Assembly (NCBI RefSeq): GCF_009720865.1
Contig: NZ_WNLA01000030.1
Location: 1-53,073, forward strand
Source of the DNA: Pseudoduganella ginsengisoli
GTDB taxonomy: Bacteria; Pseudomonadota; Gammaproteobacteria; Burkholderiales; Burkholderiaceae_D
Reading direction: 5' to 3'
DNA: 53,073 bases
Shown here: positions 34,601 through 42,150 of the stretch, piece after piece
Position numbering within the stretch: position 1 is the stretch's first letter
Layout: every line of letters begins with the position of its first letter
The notes under the pieces: generated by a model
Seen by the model: only the letters and a program-made list of their open reading frames with translations
The model's database searches: none
Told to the model about the DNA's origin: nothing
Program-made: the position numbers and the translations under genes

Positions 34601-36185
34601 AGTCGCCGCCGATGGCGATGGTGCCGGTCAAGTTGGCGCCGCTGGTATCCGCTAGCGTAGTCGTCCCGTAGGCACTGGACGCATCCAGCACCAGGCCCAC
34701 GGCCCGCGTATTGATCGTGCTGCCGTTGCCGACTTCGATATACGGCGCCTTTACTGTCATCGTGACGCCGGACGGTATCGTCGGGGCGACAGCGGCATTG
34801 CCGCCGCTCGGCAGGAACGTGATGAAATCCGTCGCCTGCAAGGTGCCGCCCGTCGACACGAGGATATTACCCAGCTGGTTAAAGCTGGTGGCGCCCGCCG
34901 CAGCCGCGCCCGTGCACTCGCTGGAACTGCTTGCGTAAAAGCAGAATACGGCCGGATCCAGCAGCCAGTTACCCGTCAAGCCTTTCGGCGCCAGCGTATT
35001 GACATAGCCCTTGTCAAACGACAGCACCTTGCCCGACGTTTCCACCTGCCCGCCATTGCCGCCCTGCGCGCCGCCGCGCGCAAAAATACTGCCCGCGAAA
35101 TCTGTTTTATCGTTGGACCACACGACGACTTTACCGCCATCGCCGTTGCCCGTCGCGCTGGCGTCGATCTGCGCGCCCGCAGCCACAGTGGCGGTGCGCG
35201 CATTGGCGACTGCAGGATTGGCCCCTTTAAAGTCGCCGCCCACCAGCACCGTGCCGCCGCCCTGCGCACCAGACGCATCGATGCGCGCGCTGCCGCCCAA
35301 CGCCACACTATCGCCCAATACCTGTACCGAGCCGCCCTGCCCTGCCGTGCCGGCGGCGCTGATGGCGCCGGTCACCGTGGCGGCGTCTGTCGCCTTCAAT
35401 ACGATATTGCCGCGTGCATCGACTGCCGCGCTGTCGGCGCGCGCAATGCCCTGGTGGTCCACCAGCGCGCCATACATATCGATGCTGCCGCCCTGCGCAT
35501 TGACTTCACCCAGGTTCAGCGCCTTGTTGCCATTGGCCTTCAATGTCACGGACAATCCCGGCGTGCCGGCATCGGCCAGGCTGATGGACTGCCCCGCCGC
35601 CAGCAAGATGCGGCCGCCCGGCGCCGTGATCACGCCGCTGTTGGTAACGTCGCCGCCCAGCAGGAACACGCTGCCGCCCAGCGGCGTCGTGATGCGTCCC
35701 TGGTTGTTCAGCAAGCCGCCACCGCCATTGAACGCCATGCGGCCCGCAAGGAAGTCCGCGTCGGACAAGTTCAATGTCGACGCAATCAATCCCGCCACAT
35801 CGACCTGTGCATTGGGCCCGAACAGGATACCGTTCGGGTTCACCAGCACGACTTTCCCGTTTGATTGCAGCAAGCCGAACAGCTGGCTGGGGTCATTGCC
35901 CGTCACCCGGTTCAGCACGACCGATTGCGGGTTTTGCTGGATAAAGCGCAGCAATTCGCCATTGGCGGTATTGAACTGGCGCCAGTCGATGATGGTGTTG
36001 GGCGCATTGGTGACGGTGTACACGTTGCCATTGATGGCAAACGTGGCGGTCCCGGCGCGCACCACTGGATCGACAGGTGCAGCGTCCGCCGACAAAGGCA
36101 ACAGCAAGACAGATAACAGCGTGGCGCCCGAAGCGGCCAGGTAGGCAGCGCGGATCTGGGCAGTCAGGCAGGCAAGGCGTGGCAT
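28659..36185 (-). CDS. Giant TpsA exoprotein with C-terminal caspase domain
   Basis: A 2508-residue protein starting at ATG 36185 (GGGGGA six bases upstream). Domains in order: signal peptide (about 1-35, LSADA-A); TPS/FhaB N-terminal secretion domain (about 38-165) with the conserved VNPNGILFGPNA (NPNGI at 116-120); a beta-helix stalk of about thirty short repeats; an Ala/Pro linker (about 1780-1850). Next come an Ala/Lys/Glu-rich coiled coil (about 1851-2185) and a C14 caspase-like domain (2271-2508). The caspase part starts RKVAIVIGINEYADK. It has the catalytic pair His2347 (VVYYAGHG) and Cys2400 (LVSDSCYSG). It follows the TpsB gene by 22 bases. Type Vb secretion with a protease cargo is inferred; substrate unknown. 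Confidence 0.9.
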   Translation of the reverse strand: MPRLACLTAQIRAAYLAASGATLLSVLLLPLSADAAPVDPVVRAGTATFAINGNVYTVTNAPNTIIDWRQFNTANGELLRFIQQNPQSVVLNRVTGNDPSQLFGLLQSNGKVVLVNPNGILFGPNAQVDVAGLIASTLNLSDADFLAGRMAFNGGGGLLNNQGRITTPLGGSVFLLGGDVTNSGVITAPGGRILLAAGQSISLADAGTPGLSVTLKANGNKALNLGEVNAQGGSIDMYGALVDHQGIARADSAAVDARGNIVLKATDAATVTGAISAAGTAGQGGSVQVLGDSVALGGSARIDASGAQGGGTVLVGGDFKGANPAVANARTATVAAGAQIDASATGNGDGGKVVVWSNDKTDFAGSIFARGGAQGGNGGQVETSGKVLSFDKGYVNTLAPKGLTGNWLLDPAVFCFYASSSSECTGAAAAGATSFNQLGNILVSTGGTLQATDFITFLPSGGNAAVAPTIPSGVTMTVKAPYIEVGNGSTINTRAVGLVLDASSAYGTTTLADTSGANLTGTIAIGGDLTSNASQTLLSTGNILLANRGGAFAALRMTSATGTQSLSTTGQLLLAGGSSSSRQAALFSDGAQTINAGQLTLRAGNAAGTSGGQVEINAKGSQTITATDVTLQAGEAGWAIISNNATGAKQTIKADSITVSGGAAGTDSRAVIINSGDNSVQDITATSALNINGGAGGVRNFGIIKSQGGATDSATTQTITAGAIKITGGGGGGGNYATIDSTGAQSVTAKSIALTGGDSGTATTGSAPYASIDSNAGGQTINVAGNLALTAGAGTLGSEAYIYSASNQTINLTAGSLVLQAGAAGKGNAAYIGMDGANVTQRITAPSITMLSGGGTDNFTAFHTNGTGITQTVTANNLSMTGGGGNTSGNWSHLWLNDTSGANVSKQTINAGTITLTGGAGGTDQNAMIGGNGEQRVNADSIALTGGAGVNAGGTIGTDGNQVIVVKNALTMKAGSNNGAEARIGGSGTSSVTADSISLQGGSAGSGTSASINASKDVTVTVNGALNLTGGAGTNNGANVSSSASLTINAGSIAMAGGATGSGNSANLNSGAAMNVTVANAFNLTAGAGGTGNSATIGSAGNETIAAATIAITGGSGGTSNHANVSMTGGTDTVQKVTAGTITMQGGQGGSDNIAGLHANGTRVTQDINATTGLTVAAGNGTGNWAHVAAGYQDLTPSTQRITTGALKLAGSSDTAANSATNALILNYGAQAIKGGSMTLAAGQTAAYVQNGNTSGGTGAQSVELTGALQVTGGAGNNAFAGLITNRSQTIAADSITLVGGGTGTNTSAYISGGNTADQAISANRIALTGGGGLRSSAGIYKGAGGGTQSITIKGGGSLTLQGGTGDTLPATGQQSDYCNGCKLSSNSAMIYSQGSSQVVDFVSGGTLTLTGGTRGSDNTALLIGNMDNGATQTITSSGGAANYPVISMTGGSGGYYNAADGANAGNVAAIGAFDASTSAQAANGLKTINAKSITLNGGGGASERGGALLATGNGNSIVNVTSDLVMNGGTSNKAFVAPTDPAKAYWPDFGSMAGITARGNVDLKVGGNLVIHGGSGISSPAGIALTNGGKLTANIAGATRIDAGASQAGITTGVTGADALPAAGSAGVTIGTADSVTTSTFASSSKSFTLEGTINVTGSTQDAQLVGSYSGGTINGPGWRALGAKPLVAEIYASDAVEVGDNAGINTPNGSWIAVLGPKAAAQVGSSENTLTYSALASHGYQWTTAAYDSSNAQNFRFILPDNSPIVETHADEVIAQTACTSNPALCVTPPVAAATPTSAVAPVVIDVKLTGGVDETPLSASLAQAKTETPAAQAAPAAAPKVQGPRVAAREKEEAKAAEDRKSTADLKREAKEATAVVKASQEAARKAALAAQKEAAEAKRLAAAAAKTEAQATRATAAVGAAEGDLRAAEADAREARAALSAATTPALKTQAQLRLATAEAARAGAEAKLADARAKRAELGAQGSEAGARRTQAESAVYDAGAKEAAAEAKLASAAHTEALLRAREAKDPAARAVAQRLADDKRIEATQRTAESDVRKSIADDLHFASEQSKAQADARQAQAQAALAMAAARRDEMRVQRALARARQEEALGGKGAAGRSAQGGKDAAEKLVAAETKRAETSQAAANAKAQAAEAKQRKADEGMAEVARRDAARRDRAVKAFVAGANASMTASQLAQLAALRHEYKGLLFKDALKVLEQNGRAADLPACGGTVSNTCMPSFAQARMEWPTSRPLVRKPVAAYLPQIERKVAIVIGINEYADKRIPQLDTAVPDADAVARQLETSMGYETRVLRNATKADIVAALQGVARELDPNDSLVVYYAGHGYLRPVAKGQSQGYWIPSDGTVSSPANWMSNADVSKLLANIPAKQVMLVSDSCYSGTFSREQKVAASGDASSILAKRSVTVMSSGGEEPVSDEGVEGHSIFAWSLMQSIKKVGQVEPGVRVFDATREQVTAAYPQVPQYGAAVSAGHTAGGDYLFETRSYK
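29631..30635 (-). other. Segment encoding a long Ala-rich coiled coil in TpsA
   Basis: Codes for residues about 1851-2185, almost entirely Ala, Lys, Glu, Arg, Gln and Asp without Pro or Gly except at one break (ALGGKGAAGRSAQGGKDAAE). Expected to form a helical rod between the beta-helix and the caspase domain. Confidence 0.7.
31600..34600 (-). repeat. About thirty degenerate beta-helix repeats in TpsA
   Basis: The encoded unit is roughly Q-x-I-x-A-x-S-I-x-L-x-G-G-x-G followed by 10-30 residues rich in Asn, Ala and Gly. I counted about thirty copies. Unit length varies (about 25-45 residues), as in beta-helix exoproteins. Boundaries are approximate. Confidence 0.75.
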
Positions 36186-36207
36186 GGGAGGTCCCCCGAA
36201 ATACAAA

Positions 36208-37770
36208 TCAGAACGAATAAGTGAAGTTCACGTGCGCAAAGGCGTCATGGCGGTCGCGCGCCGACGGCGTGCCCGCCGTCACGGCAGTCTGCGCAAAGCC
36301 GACATCGCAGCGCAGCGCCACATCTTTGCCAAAGCCATAGCGCACGCCCGTGCCAATGCTGCTCAAGTGCTTCGCCGCCGGCGGCGTGCCGTCCGTGTTG
36401 TGCACGTAGCCCGCGTCATAAAAGGCCAGCGCGCGCAAGGTGTGCCGTCCAGGCTGGCCGCCTGCCAGTTCCGGCGTGTACAGCTCCAGGCTGCCCGTGA
36501 CGCCCTTGTCGCCGGCCGCCGTGCGCTCATCGTAGCCGCGCACGGACGCGGCGCCGCCGATGCCAAATTGTTCGCTGGGGATCAGTGCATCGCTGCTGGC
36601 CTGGCCATTGATGGTGGCGCGCCACTGCCAGTCGCCGGCCGACATGCCAACGAATGCGCTGCCGCGCAACGCCTGCCAGCTGCGCGGACGCGCACCATAC
36701 TCCGTTGCGCCGCCATGGCTGCCGCCAGGGATATTGCGGTAATAGCCAAGGCTGGCGCCGGCCTGGAAGCGGGCGCCGACTGCCTGGCCCAGATACGTGA
36801 CGCTGACCGGCACGCTGGTAATGGTACCGCAGCGGTCCAGTGCGATGGACCCGATGCGGCAACTGTTATTGAAGTCCTTGTAATCGACGCCATACACGAG
36901 CTTTTGCCGGTAATCGCCACGGCTGGGCAGCGCCTGGTTCAGCCGCAGGCCCGCATACACGCCTTTGCCGCTGAAGAACAGCGGTCCGGCAATCGACGTG
37001 GTGTCGCTCTTGCTGTCCGAGTACGCTGCTATCACGTCAAGCGACAGCCGCTGCTGGTAAAACGGTATGCGGTAGGCCGCCGTCAGGCTGGAACCTTTAC
37101 CTGGATGTTCGAGACCGGCCATCGCCTGCAGGTTCAGCACGTGGTCGCGGTCAAACATGTTGGCATGCTGGTAGCCCAGCGCCACCCTGCCCCGGCCGGT
37201 GGCGCGCGAACCGGCATTGTCCAAGGCAACGCTGGTTTTGCTGACCTTGTCTTCGGCCACGTCGATGCGCGCATCGACCTCCCCCGGCGCCGCGCCGGGC
37301 GAGAAATTCACCGACACTTGCCGCGCCGGGTTATCGTTGGCCAGCAGCACGGCCGCCGCCACTGCATTGGTATTCGGGTACGTCCCTTCCCGCAACGGCG
37401 GCAAGCTGGCCCGTACATTCTGTTCCGAATACGCCTTCTGTCCGGCCACGGCGACTTTGGCCACCTTGCCTTCCACAACGCGCAACTTCACGGCGCCGCC
37501 CACCAGCTCCTGGGCCGGTGCATAGACTTGCACGATCGGATACCCCGCTTGCGCGTAGGCTTCCCGAATGGCCGCCGAAGCGGCGTTGACCCCGTCCATG
37601 CCTTTTCCGGCGCCGGCAAAAGGCGCCGCCACCGCCTGCAGGCGGGCGGCATCGACCAGGGTCGCGCCTTCTATGTTGAAAGTAGCAATATCAAATGCGG
37701 GGGATTGTGCCAGCGCAGTCTGGCAAGCGAAAACTACCGGAAGTAAACCGGCCATGCGGGACATCGTCAT
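36208..37770 (-). CDS. TpsB two-partner secretion transporter (FhaC/ShlB/HecB family)
   Basis: A 520-residue Omp85-superfamily outer-membrane protein. The signal peptide is about 1-22 (TALA-QSP). POTRA domains span about 28-190 (FNIEGATLVDAARLQA; REAYAQAGYPIVQVYAP; LRVVEGKVAKVAVAGQ). The 16-strand barrel follows, with the lid-loop signature VRGYDER (Val410-Arg411-Gly412-Tyr413) and a terminal Phe (NFTYSF). Such proteins move one partner TpsA across the outer membrane without ATP. The start ATG 37770 has GGGAGAAG seven bases upstream. The tpsA gene follows after 22 bases with no terminator, the typical B-A operon order. At 520 residues it is slightly shorter than FhaC. Confidence 0.93.
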   Translation of the reverse strand: MTMSRMAGLLPVVFACQTALAQSPAFDIATFNIEGATLVDAARLQAVAAPFAGAGKGMDGVNAASAAIREAYAQAGYPIVQVYAPAQELVGGAVKLRVVEGKVAKVAVAGQKAYSEQNVRASLPPLREGTYPNTNAVAAAVLLANDNPARQVSVNFSPGAAPGEVDARIDVAEDKVSKTSVALDNAGSRATGRGRVALGYQHANMFDRDHVLNLQAMAGLEHPGKGSSLTAAYRIPFYQQRLSLDVIAAYSDSKSDTTSIAGPLFFSGKGVYAGLRLNQALPSRGDYRQKLVYGVDYKDFNNSCRIGSIALDRCGTITSVPVSVTYLGQAVGARFQAGASLGYYRNIPGGSHGGATEYGARPRSWQALRGSAFVGMSAGDWQWRATINGQASSDALIPSEQFGIGGAASVRGYDERTAAGDKGVTGSLELYTPELAGGQPGRHTLRALAFYDAGYVHNTDGTPPAAKHLSSIGTGVRYGFGKDVALRCDVGFAQTAVTAGTPSARDRHDAFAHVNFTYSF

Positions 37771-38032
37771 CAAGCTTCTCCCAAGCTATCCCAAGTTGCT
37801 CACAAGCTAGCATTGGGGAAATATCATGTAAATACGATATAGGTGTTTCGCGGTCCGACCGGATGGAAACACCACCCGGCCGGGGACGTTTGTTGTAGAC
37901 ATACATCAATCCCGTCACACCGCAAGCTTGCTGCAGCTCAACCCAACGTTACTGCAATTCATCGCAAATTTGACAATTCTCTCCACGTCCTCCCCTACAA
38001 TCGTGACATCAAATTACATAAGGACTTTCGCC

Positions 38033-38674
38033 ATGCGCCGTTTCCTGATTCTCGCCGCCGCCTCCGCCACGGCCGCCGCCGCCCTTTCCGCCCCGGCCCG
38101 CGCCGACGAAAAGCAGGTGCGCGCCGTGCAGCCATTCACGGCCATCGACAGCCGCGGCCCGCTCAGCATCACGGTGGAAGGAGGCAAAGCGCAAACGCTG
38201 ACCGTCTCTGGCAATGCCGAGTTTGTATCGCGCGTGGCCACGGAAGTGGTCAACGGCGAATTGAAAATCTATCTGAAAGACAAAGGCCCGCTGACATTGA
38301 AGGGCGAACCGCGCATCACGATCACCATGCCGACACTGGTGAAATTCATTGGCGAAGGCGCCGGTGAAACCATCTTGAAAAACATCAATGGCGAGCGGCT
38401 CGACGTCAGCTACCAGGGCGCGGGCAGCTTCACGGCCAGCGGCAAAGTGGCGCTGCTGCGCATGCGCGCCGAGGGTGTGGGCGAAGTCAATACCAAGGGA
38501 CTGGAGGCCGAACGCGCCGACGTGAACTTCAATGGCCTGGGCAGCGTCAAAGTCACGGCCAAGGATACGTTGAATGCCGTCGTCAATGGCATGGGCAGCT
38601 TAAATTACTATGGCAAGCCGCGCACCGTGAACAAGACGGTCAATGGCATCGGCAGCGTCAACGCAGGCGATTAA
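38033..38674 (+). CDS. GIN-domain (DUF2807) exported protein
   Basis: A 213-residue secreted or periplasmic protein. The signal peptide is about 1-24 (ALSAPARA-DE), with AAGGA eight bases before the ATG at 38033. The rest is a single right-handed beta-solenoid of the GIN/DUF2807 type: VQPFTAIDSRGPLSITVEGG, ITITMPTLVKFIGEGAGE, then repeating turns ending in G-x-G-S-V (LGSVKV, MGSLNYYG, IGSVNAGD). In other bacteria these proteins are linked to envelope stress or adhesion-like surface functions, but no mechanism is established. It stands alone, divergent from the TpsB gene. Confidence 0.88.
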   Translation: MRRFLILAAASATAAAALSAPARADEKQVRAVQPFTAIDSRGPLSITVEGGKAQTLTVSGNAEFVSRVATEVVNGELKIYLKDKGPLTLKGEPRITITMPTLVKFIGEGAGETILKNINGERLDVSYQGAGSFTASGKVALLRMRAEGVGEVNTKGLEAERADVNFNGLGSVKVTAKDTLNAVVNGMGSLNYYGKPRTVNKTVNGIGSVNAGD

Positions 38675-38902
38675 CTGCTGCGGATGGCATTTCCAGTGAG
38701 TTTCAGCTTATCCTATACAGGAATGTGCTGATTTATTTCGATGCGGACTTGCAGCGGCAAGTCTTGCAGCGTTTTGCGCGCTTGCCGCACGTTGATGGTT
38801 TCCTCGTGCCGGGACCGCAGGACGGCTTGAATTTGATCGCACAAGAGCAGGGTTCTGACCCTTATCGGGCCGGCAGCCACATTTGCCGGCATGGGAGATC
38901 GC
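38675..38902 (+). other. Short leader region with a doubtful small frame
   Basis: A possible frame from GTG 38724 to TGA 38910 (61 codons) overlaps the start of the receiver-kinase gene. Its SD is too close to the GTG and it has no recognisable fold, so I do not annotate it as a gene. Nothing else is seen here. Confidence 0.3.
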
Positions 38903-40165
38903 ATGGCTGACACGTTCAACGTCCTTATTGCGGACGACAATCCAGGCAACCGCGCCACCTTGCGCGCGTTGCTGTCGCGCCTGCCTGCATGTACCGTGGT
39001 GGAAGCTGGTTCAGGCGAAGCGGCCTTGCTGAAAACCGTGGAAACATCGATTCATTTGATCTTGCTGGACATGCATATGCCCGGCATGGATGGCTTTGAA
39101 ACGGCGCGCCGTTTGCAAATGACGGAGCGCACCCGCACGATCCCTGTCGTCTTCATCACGGCCGGGTACAGAGCCGACGAATTTGCCGCGCATGGCTATG
39201 CGATGGGCGCCGCTGATTACCTGGTCAAACCGATAGAAGACAACCTGCTGCTGAACCGGGTGCGTCAATACCAGCACTTGCACGAACGTGAATTGACGCT
39301 GGAGCGCTGTACCAGCGGCCTGGAAGCGTCGAACGTGGAATTGCGCCAGGCGCTGGAACGGCTGCACATGGCGCAGGACAAGCTGGTGCAGTCGGAAAAG
39401 CTGGCGGCGCTGGGCGCCATTGTCGCTGCCGTCGCGCATGAATTGAATACGCCGATCGGCAATTGCATGACGGTGGCGTCCACGCTGGACGACAAGATCG
39501 TGGAATTTGAACGGGCGCTGGCCGATGGCAGCGGCGTCAAACGGTCGCAATTGCAGGATTACCTGGCCGTTTCCCGTACGGCGACGCAATTAATGCTGCG
39601 GGGCCTGGGCCGCACGGCCGACCTGGTCGACAGTTTCAAGCAGGTGGCGGTGGACCACACCAGCTCACAGCGCCGCCGCTTCGACTTGAAGCAAAATATC
39701 GACAGCATCGTGGCGCTGATGTACGCCGGCTTGCGCAAGACGCCATACCGGATCACGATGGATATTCCGGAAGGGATCGGCATGGAAAGCTATCCCGGCC
39801 CCATTGACCAGATCATTTCCAATTTGATCAACAACTCCGTCGTGCATGGCTTTGCAGGCCGCAGCCATGGCGAAATCCTGATACGTGCAGAAACAGAGGG
39901 CGAATACGTGCGCCTGATGCACAGCGACGATGGCTGCGGCATGAGCGACGACGTGCGCCAGCAAGTATTCGATCCATTCTTCACGACGCGCCTCGGCAAA
40001 GGAAGCAGCGGCCTGGGCATGAATATCTGCTACAACCTAGTGACGGGACTGCTGGGCGGCAGCATCGAAGTGCGCAATAACGCCGGCTGCGGCAGCCTGT
40101 TCGTCGTGCAGCTGCCGAAAGTGGCGCCGGCGATGGCCGCCGCGGCGCCACTGGTGCACGCTTAG
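38903..40165 (+). CDS. Receiver-histidine kinase (REC-HisKA-HATPase)
   Basis: A 420-residue soluble signalling protein. The N-terminal receiver domain (7-122) has the acidic pair Asp11-Asp12, phospho-acceptor Asp56 (LLDMHMPGMDG) and Lys109. A coiled coil (about 125-170) leads to HisKA with His179 (VAHELNTPIG). The HATPase domain (about 270-410) has QIISNLINNSVVHGF (N-box), DDGCGMS and a GLGMNI G2 box. No membrane segment is present. Phosphorylation of the receiver probably controls the kinase, placing it downstream of another kinase. The ATG at 38903 has GGGAGA four bases upstream; an ATG at 38891 is possible but lies at that SD. No output regulator is nearby. Confidence 0.92.
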   Translation: MADTFNVLIADDNPGNRATLRALLSRLPACTVVEAGSGEAALLKTVETSIHLILLDMHMPGMDGFETARRLQMTERTRTIPVVFITAGYRADEFAAHGYAMGAADYLVKPIEDNLLLNRVRQYQHLHERELTLERCTSGLEASNVELRQALERLHMAQDKLVQSEKLAALGAIVAAVAHELNTPIGNCMTVASTLDDKIVEFERALADGSGVKRSQLQDYLAVSRTATQLMLRGLGRTADLVDSFKQVAVDHTSSQRRRFDLKQNIDSIVALMYAGLRKTPYRITMDIPEGIGMESYPGPIDQIISNLINNSVVHGFAGRSHGEILIRAETEGEYVRLMHSDDGCGMSDDVRQQVFDPFFTTRLGKGSSGLGMNICYNLVTGLLGGSIEVRNNAGCGSLFVVQLPKVAPAMAAAAPLVHA

Positions 40166-40183
40166 TGCAGCAAACCCGGTAAC

Positions 40184-41065
40184 TTACTTCTTCTTTTTCG
40201 CGCTGGCTGGCGCTTGCGGCGCTGCCGCTGCATTGAGCGATGCGGGCGTCGTGCCCCCCTGTACGCCCAGCGCGCCGCCCGTCCCCAGCCCGCCCTGCAC
40301 CTCCTGCGCCTTGTAATTGCGCACGGCTTTCACCAGCTGGTTGTACGAATCCATGAACGACGCCACGAGGATTTTGCCTTCCGGCGTTTTCGAATAGCCG
40401 CTGGCGCCCGCAAAGCCGCCCGAGAACAGGCCGCCGAACATGTTGAAGTCATAGTTTTTCGCGCTGCCCTCCGCTGCCGCCAGCTGCACGCCGGAACGGT
40501 TATCCACCATCAGCAATGTGGTTGACGCTTCATTGGCTTTCATGCCGCCCGCCACCATGCCGGCCACGCTGCCAATCAGGCCAAACCCGCCCAGCGCGCC
40601 GGAAATGCCTTGCGTGCCCTTTTGGCTGAACGTGATCGATGGCGTCATCGTGTAGTCTGCCGCCACCATCTGCCCTTTGCCGAAGTTGCTGTTGGCGCGC
40701 ATTTCACCGCTTTCCGCCAGCGCGCGCTCTTCGCGCATATTGTTCATGGCGGCGCCGCGCTCGATGACGACGAAGCAATTCGATTGCTGGATCATCAGGC
40801 GCAGCACGGGGACAGTGGAACCCAGCTTGTATTGCGACAGGTGCTGGTACCACGGCGCGGAGGCATCTTCATGCACGGTCAAGGTACCCAGCGAGCGGTC
40901 GCACTTTTCCAGCTGCGAATTGGCGTTGGCGGCAGTCTCGCCGCCGGCGGAACCGGTAGCGACCGTGCTGGCGCCGCCCAGGGTTGGCGTGGTGCCGGCG
41001 CAACCGGACAGGATGGCAGTGGCGGCAGCAATGGCGAGTAAATGCGTACGATTGGTCATGTTCAT
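40184..41065 (-). CDS. CsgG-like lipoprotein
   Basis: A 293-residue protein. The signal ends in lipobox ILSGC (Cys at about 21 from the ATG at 41065). The body resembles CsgG/HfaB-type outer-membrane secretion proteins: SLGTLTVHED, LRLMIQQSNCFVVIERG, MVAADYTMTPSITFSQKG and LLMVDNRSGVQLAAAEGSA. A Gly-rich stretch (about 165-195) could be the membrane-inserting hairpin. The C-terminal 50 residues are Gly/Ala/Pro rich and end in KKKK. No curli subunit or CsgE/F gene is nearby, so what it might export is unknown. The start is uncertain (41065, 41059 or 41092); no good SD is seen. Confidence 0.75.
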   Translation of the reverse strand: MNMTNRTHLLAIAAATAILSGCAGTTPTLGGASTVATGSAGGETAANANSQLEKCDRSLGTLTVHEDASAPWYQHLSQYKLGSTVPVLRLMIQQSNCFVVIERGAAMNNMREERALAESGEMRANSNFGKGQMVAADYTMTPSITFSQKGTQGISGALGGFGLIGSVAGMVAGGMKANEASTTLLMVDNRSGVQLAAAEGSAKNYDFNMFGGLFSGGFAGASGYSKTPEGKILVASFMDSYNQLVKAVRNYKAQEVQGGLGTGGALGVQGGTTPASLNAAAAPQAPASAKKKK

Positions 41066-41153
41066 AAAATTATCAATGGGAAATAATGGCAATTATTTCA
41101 CATTGTTTTAATGAAAATGTTTTTTTGACATTCAATCGTGCGCGGGGTAGGAA

Positions 41154-42122
41154 TCAGGCCCCGTGCGGGGAAAAGCGGCTGCGGTATTGGCCCGGACTGA
41201 TGCCCAGGTGGCGCTGGAAGGCGCGCCGCAAATTCTGTTCATCCACATAGCCATTGCGGGCGGCAATGCTTTTCAGGGGCAGGCTGGTTTCTTCCAGGGC
41301 GCGCCGGGCCGCTTCCAGCCGCATGGTTTCCACCATCTTGCCAGGCGTGACACCCATTTGCGCACCATAGCTGCGGGCAAATGTGCGGGGCGCCATGCCG
41401 GCCTGCGCAGCCAGCCGCTCCACCGTCAATTCTTCATGCAAATGCGCGGCCATCCACGCATGCAGCTCGGCAAAGCGGCCGCCGGATTTTTCCTGCGCAG
41501 CCAGCGGCGCGGAAAATTGCGACTGGCCGCCGGATCGCTTCATATACACGACCATCTGGCGCGCCGCCGTAATGGCGACGCGGTGGCCATAATCTTCTTC
41601 AATCAAGGCCAGCGCCAGGTCGATGCCGGCGCTGACGCCGGCCGACGTCCATACGTTGCCGTCGCGCACAAAAATGCGTTCCGCATCGACTTGCACGCGC
41701 GGGTGCAACTGTTGCAGCTTGCCGGTCCAGGCCCAGTGCGTGGCCGCCACGCGGCCATCGAGCTGCCCTGCCGCCGCCAGCACGAAGGCGCCTGTGCAAA
41801 CGGAACACACGCGCCGCACGTCCGGCGCACGGCGCGCCACCCAGGCCGCCAATTGGGGCGGCGCATAGAATTCATCGCCCGCGCAGCCGCCTGCCGCTAT
41901 GACGGTGTCGACTGCCACGCCATCGAGCGCAGACAGCGGCTGCGTCATCACGGGCAAGCCTGCGCTGGTGGTGATCAGCCCACCGGATGCCGACACCACC
42001 ACCGTGTCATATAGCGCACGGCCGCTGCTGCGGTTAGCCGTGCACAGCGCCTGCAATGGACCGCTGAGGTCCAGCAAGTTCATATGGTCATAGGCGAGGA
42101 TGGCGATGCACAGCGGTTTCAT
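41154..42122 (-). CDS. GlxA-type transcriptional regulator (DJ-1/PfpI plus AraC HTH)
   Basis: A 322-residue regulator. The N-terminal half (1-185) is a DJ-1/PfpI fold with the nucleophile-elbow region VCSVCTGAFVLAAAG. The C-terminal AraC domain (about 215-320) has two helix-turn-helix units: LTVERLAAQAGMAPRTFARS and LPLKSIAARNGYVDEQNLRRAF. The family includes regulators of amine, carnitine and glycine betaine catabolism and many of unknown function. I chose the ATG at 42122 (MKPLCIAILAYD) rather than further upstream. It follows the cytochrome P450 gene by 28 bases on the same strand, so the two may be co-transcribed and functionally linked. Confidence 0.92.
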   Translation of the reverse strand: MKPLCIAILAYDHMNLLDLSGPLQALCTANRSSGRALYDTVVVSASGGLITTSAGLPVMTQPLSALDGVAVDTVIAAGGCAGDEFYAPPQLAAWVARRAPDVRRVCSVCTGAFVLAAAGQLDGRVAATHWAWTGKLQQLHPRVQVDAERIFVRDGNVWTSAGVSAGIDLALALIEEDYGHRVAITAARQMVVYMKRSGGQSQFSAPLAAQEKSGGRFAELHAWMAAHLHEELTVERLAAQAGMAPRTFARSYGAQMGVTPGKMVETMRLEAARRALEETSLPLKSIAARNGYVDEQNLRRAFQRHLGISPGQYRSRFSPHGA

Positions 42123-42150
42123 GGGCAAACACAGGCGAGTGGCGACGCCG

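Noticed and set aside
29407..36144. Several long plus-strand open frames (for example 29407-30942, 29982-31730, 31887-33062, 35011-36144)
   Set aside because: They lie antisense to the TpsA gene, are repetitive or Arg/Ala/Ser rich without domains, and are explained by high GC in the third codon position of TpsA.
37970..38001. TTGACA and TACAAT as promoter of the GIN-domain gene
   Set aside because: Both boxes are good but the spacing is 20 bases, too long for a confident sigma70 promoter.
38724..38910. 61-codon frame before the receiver-kinase gene
   Set aside because: SD only two bases from a GTG, no fold, overlaps the next start; probably chance.
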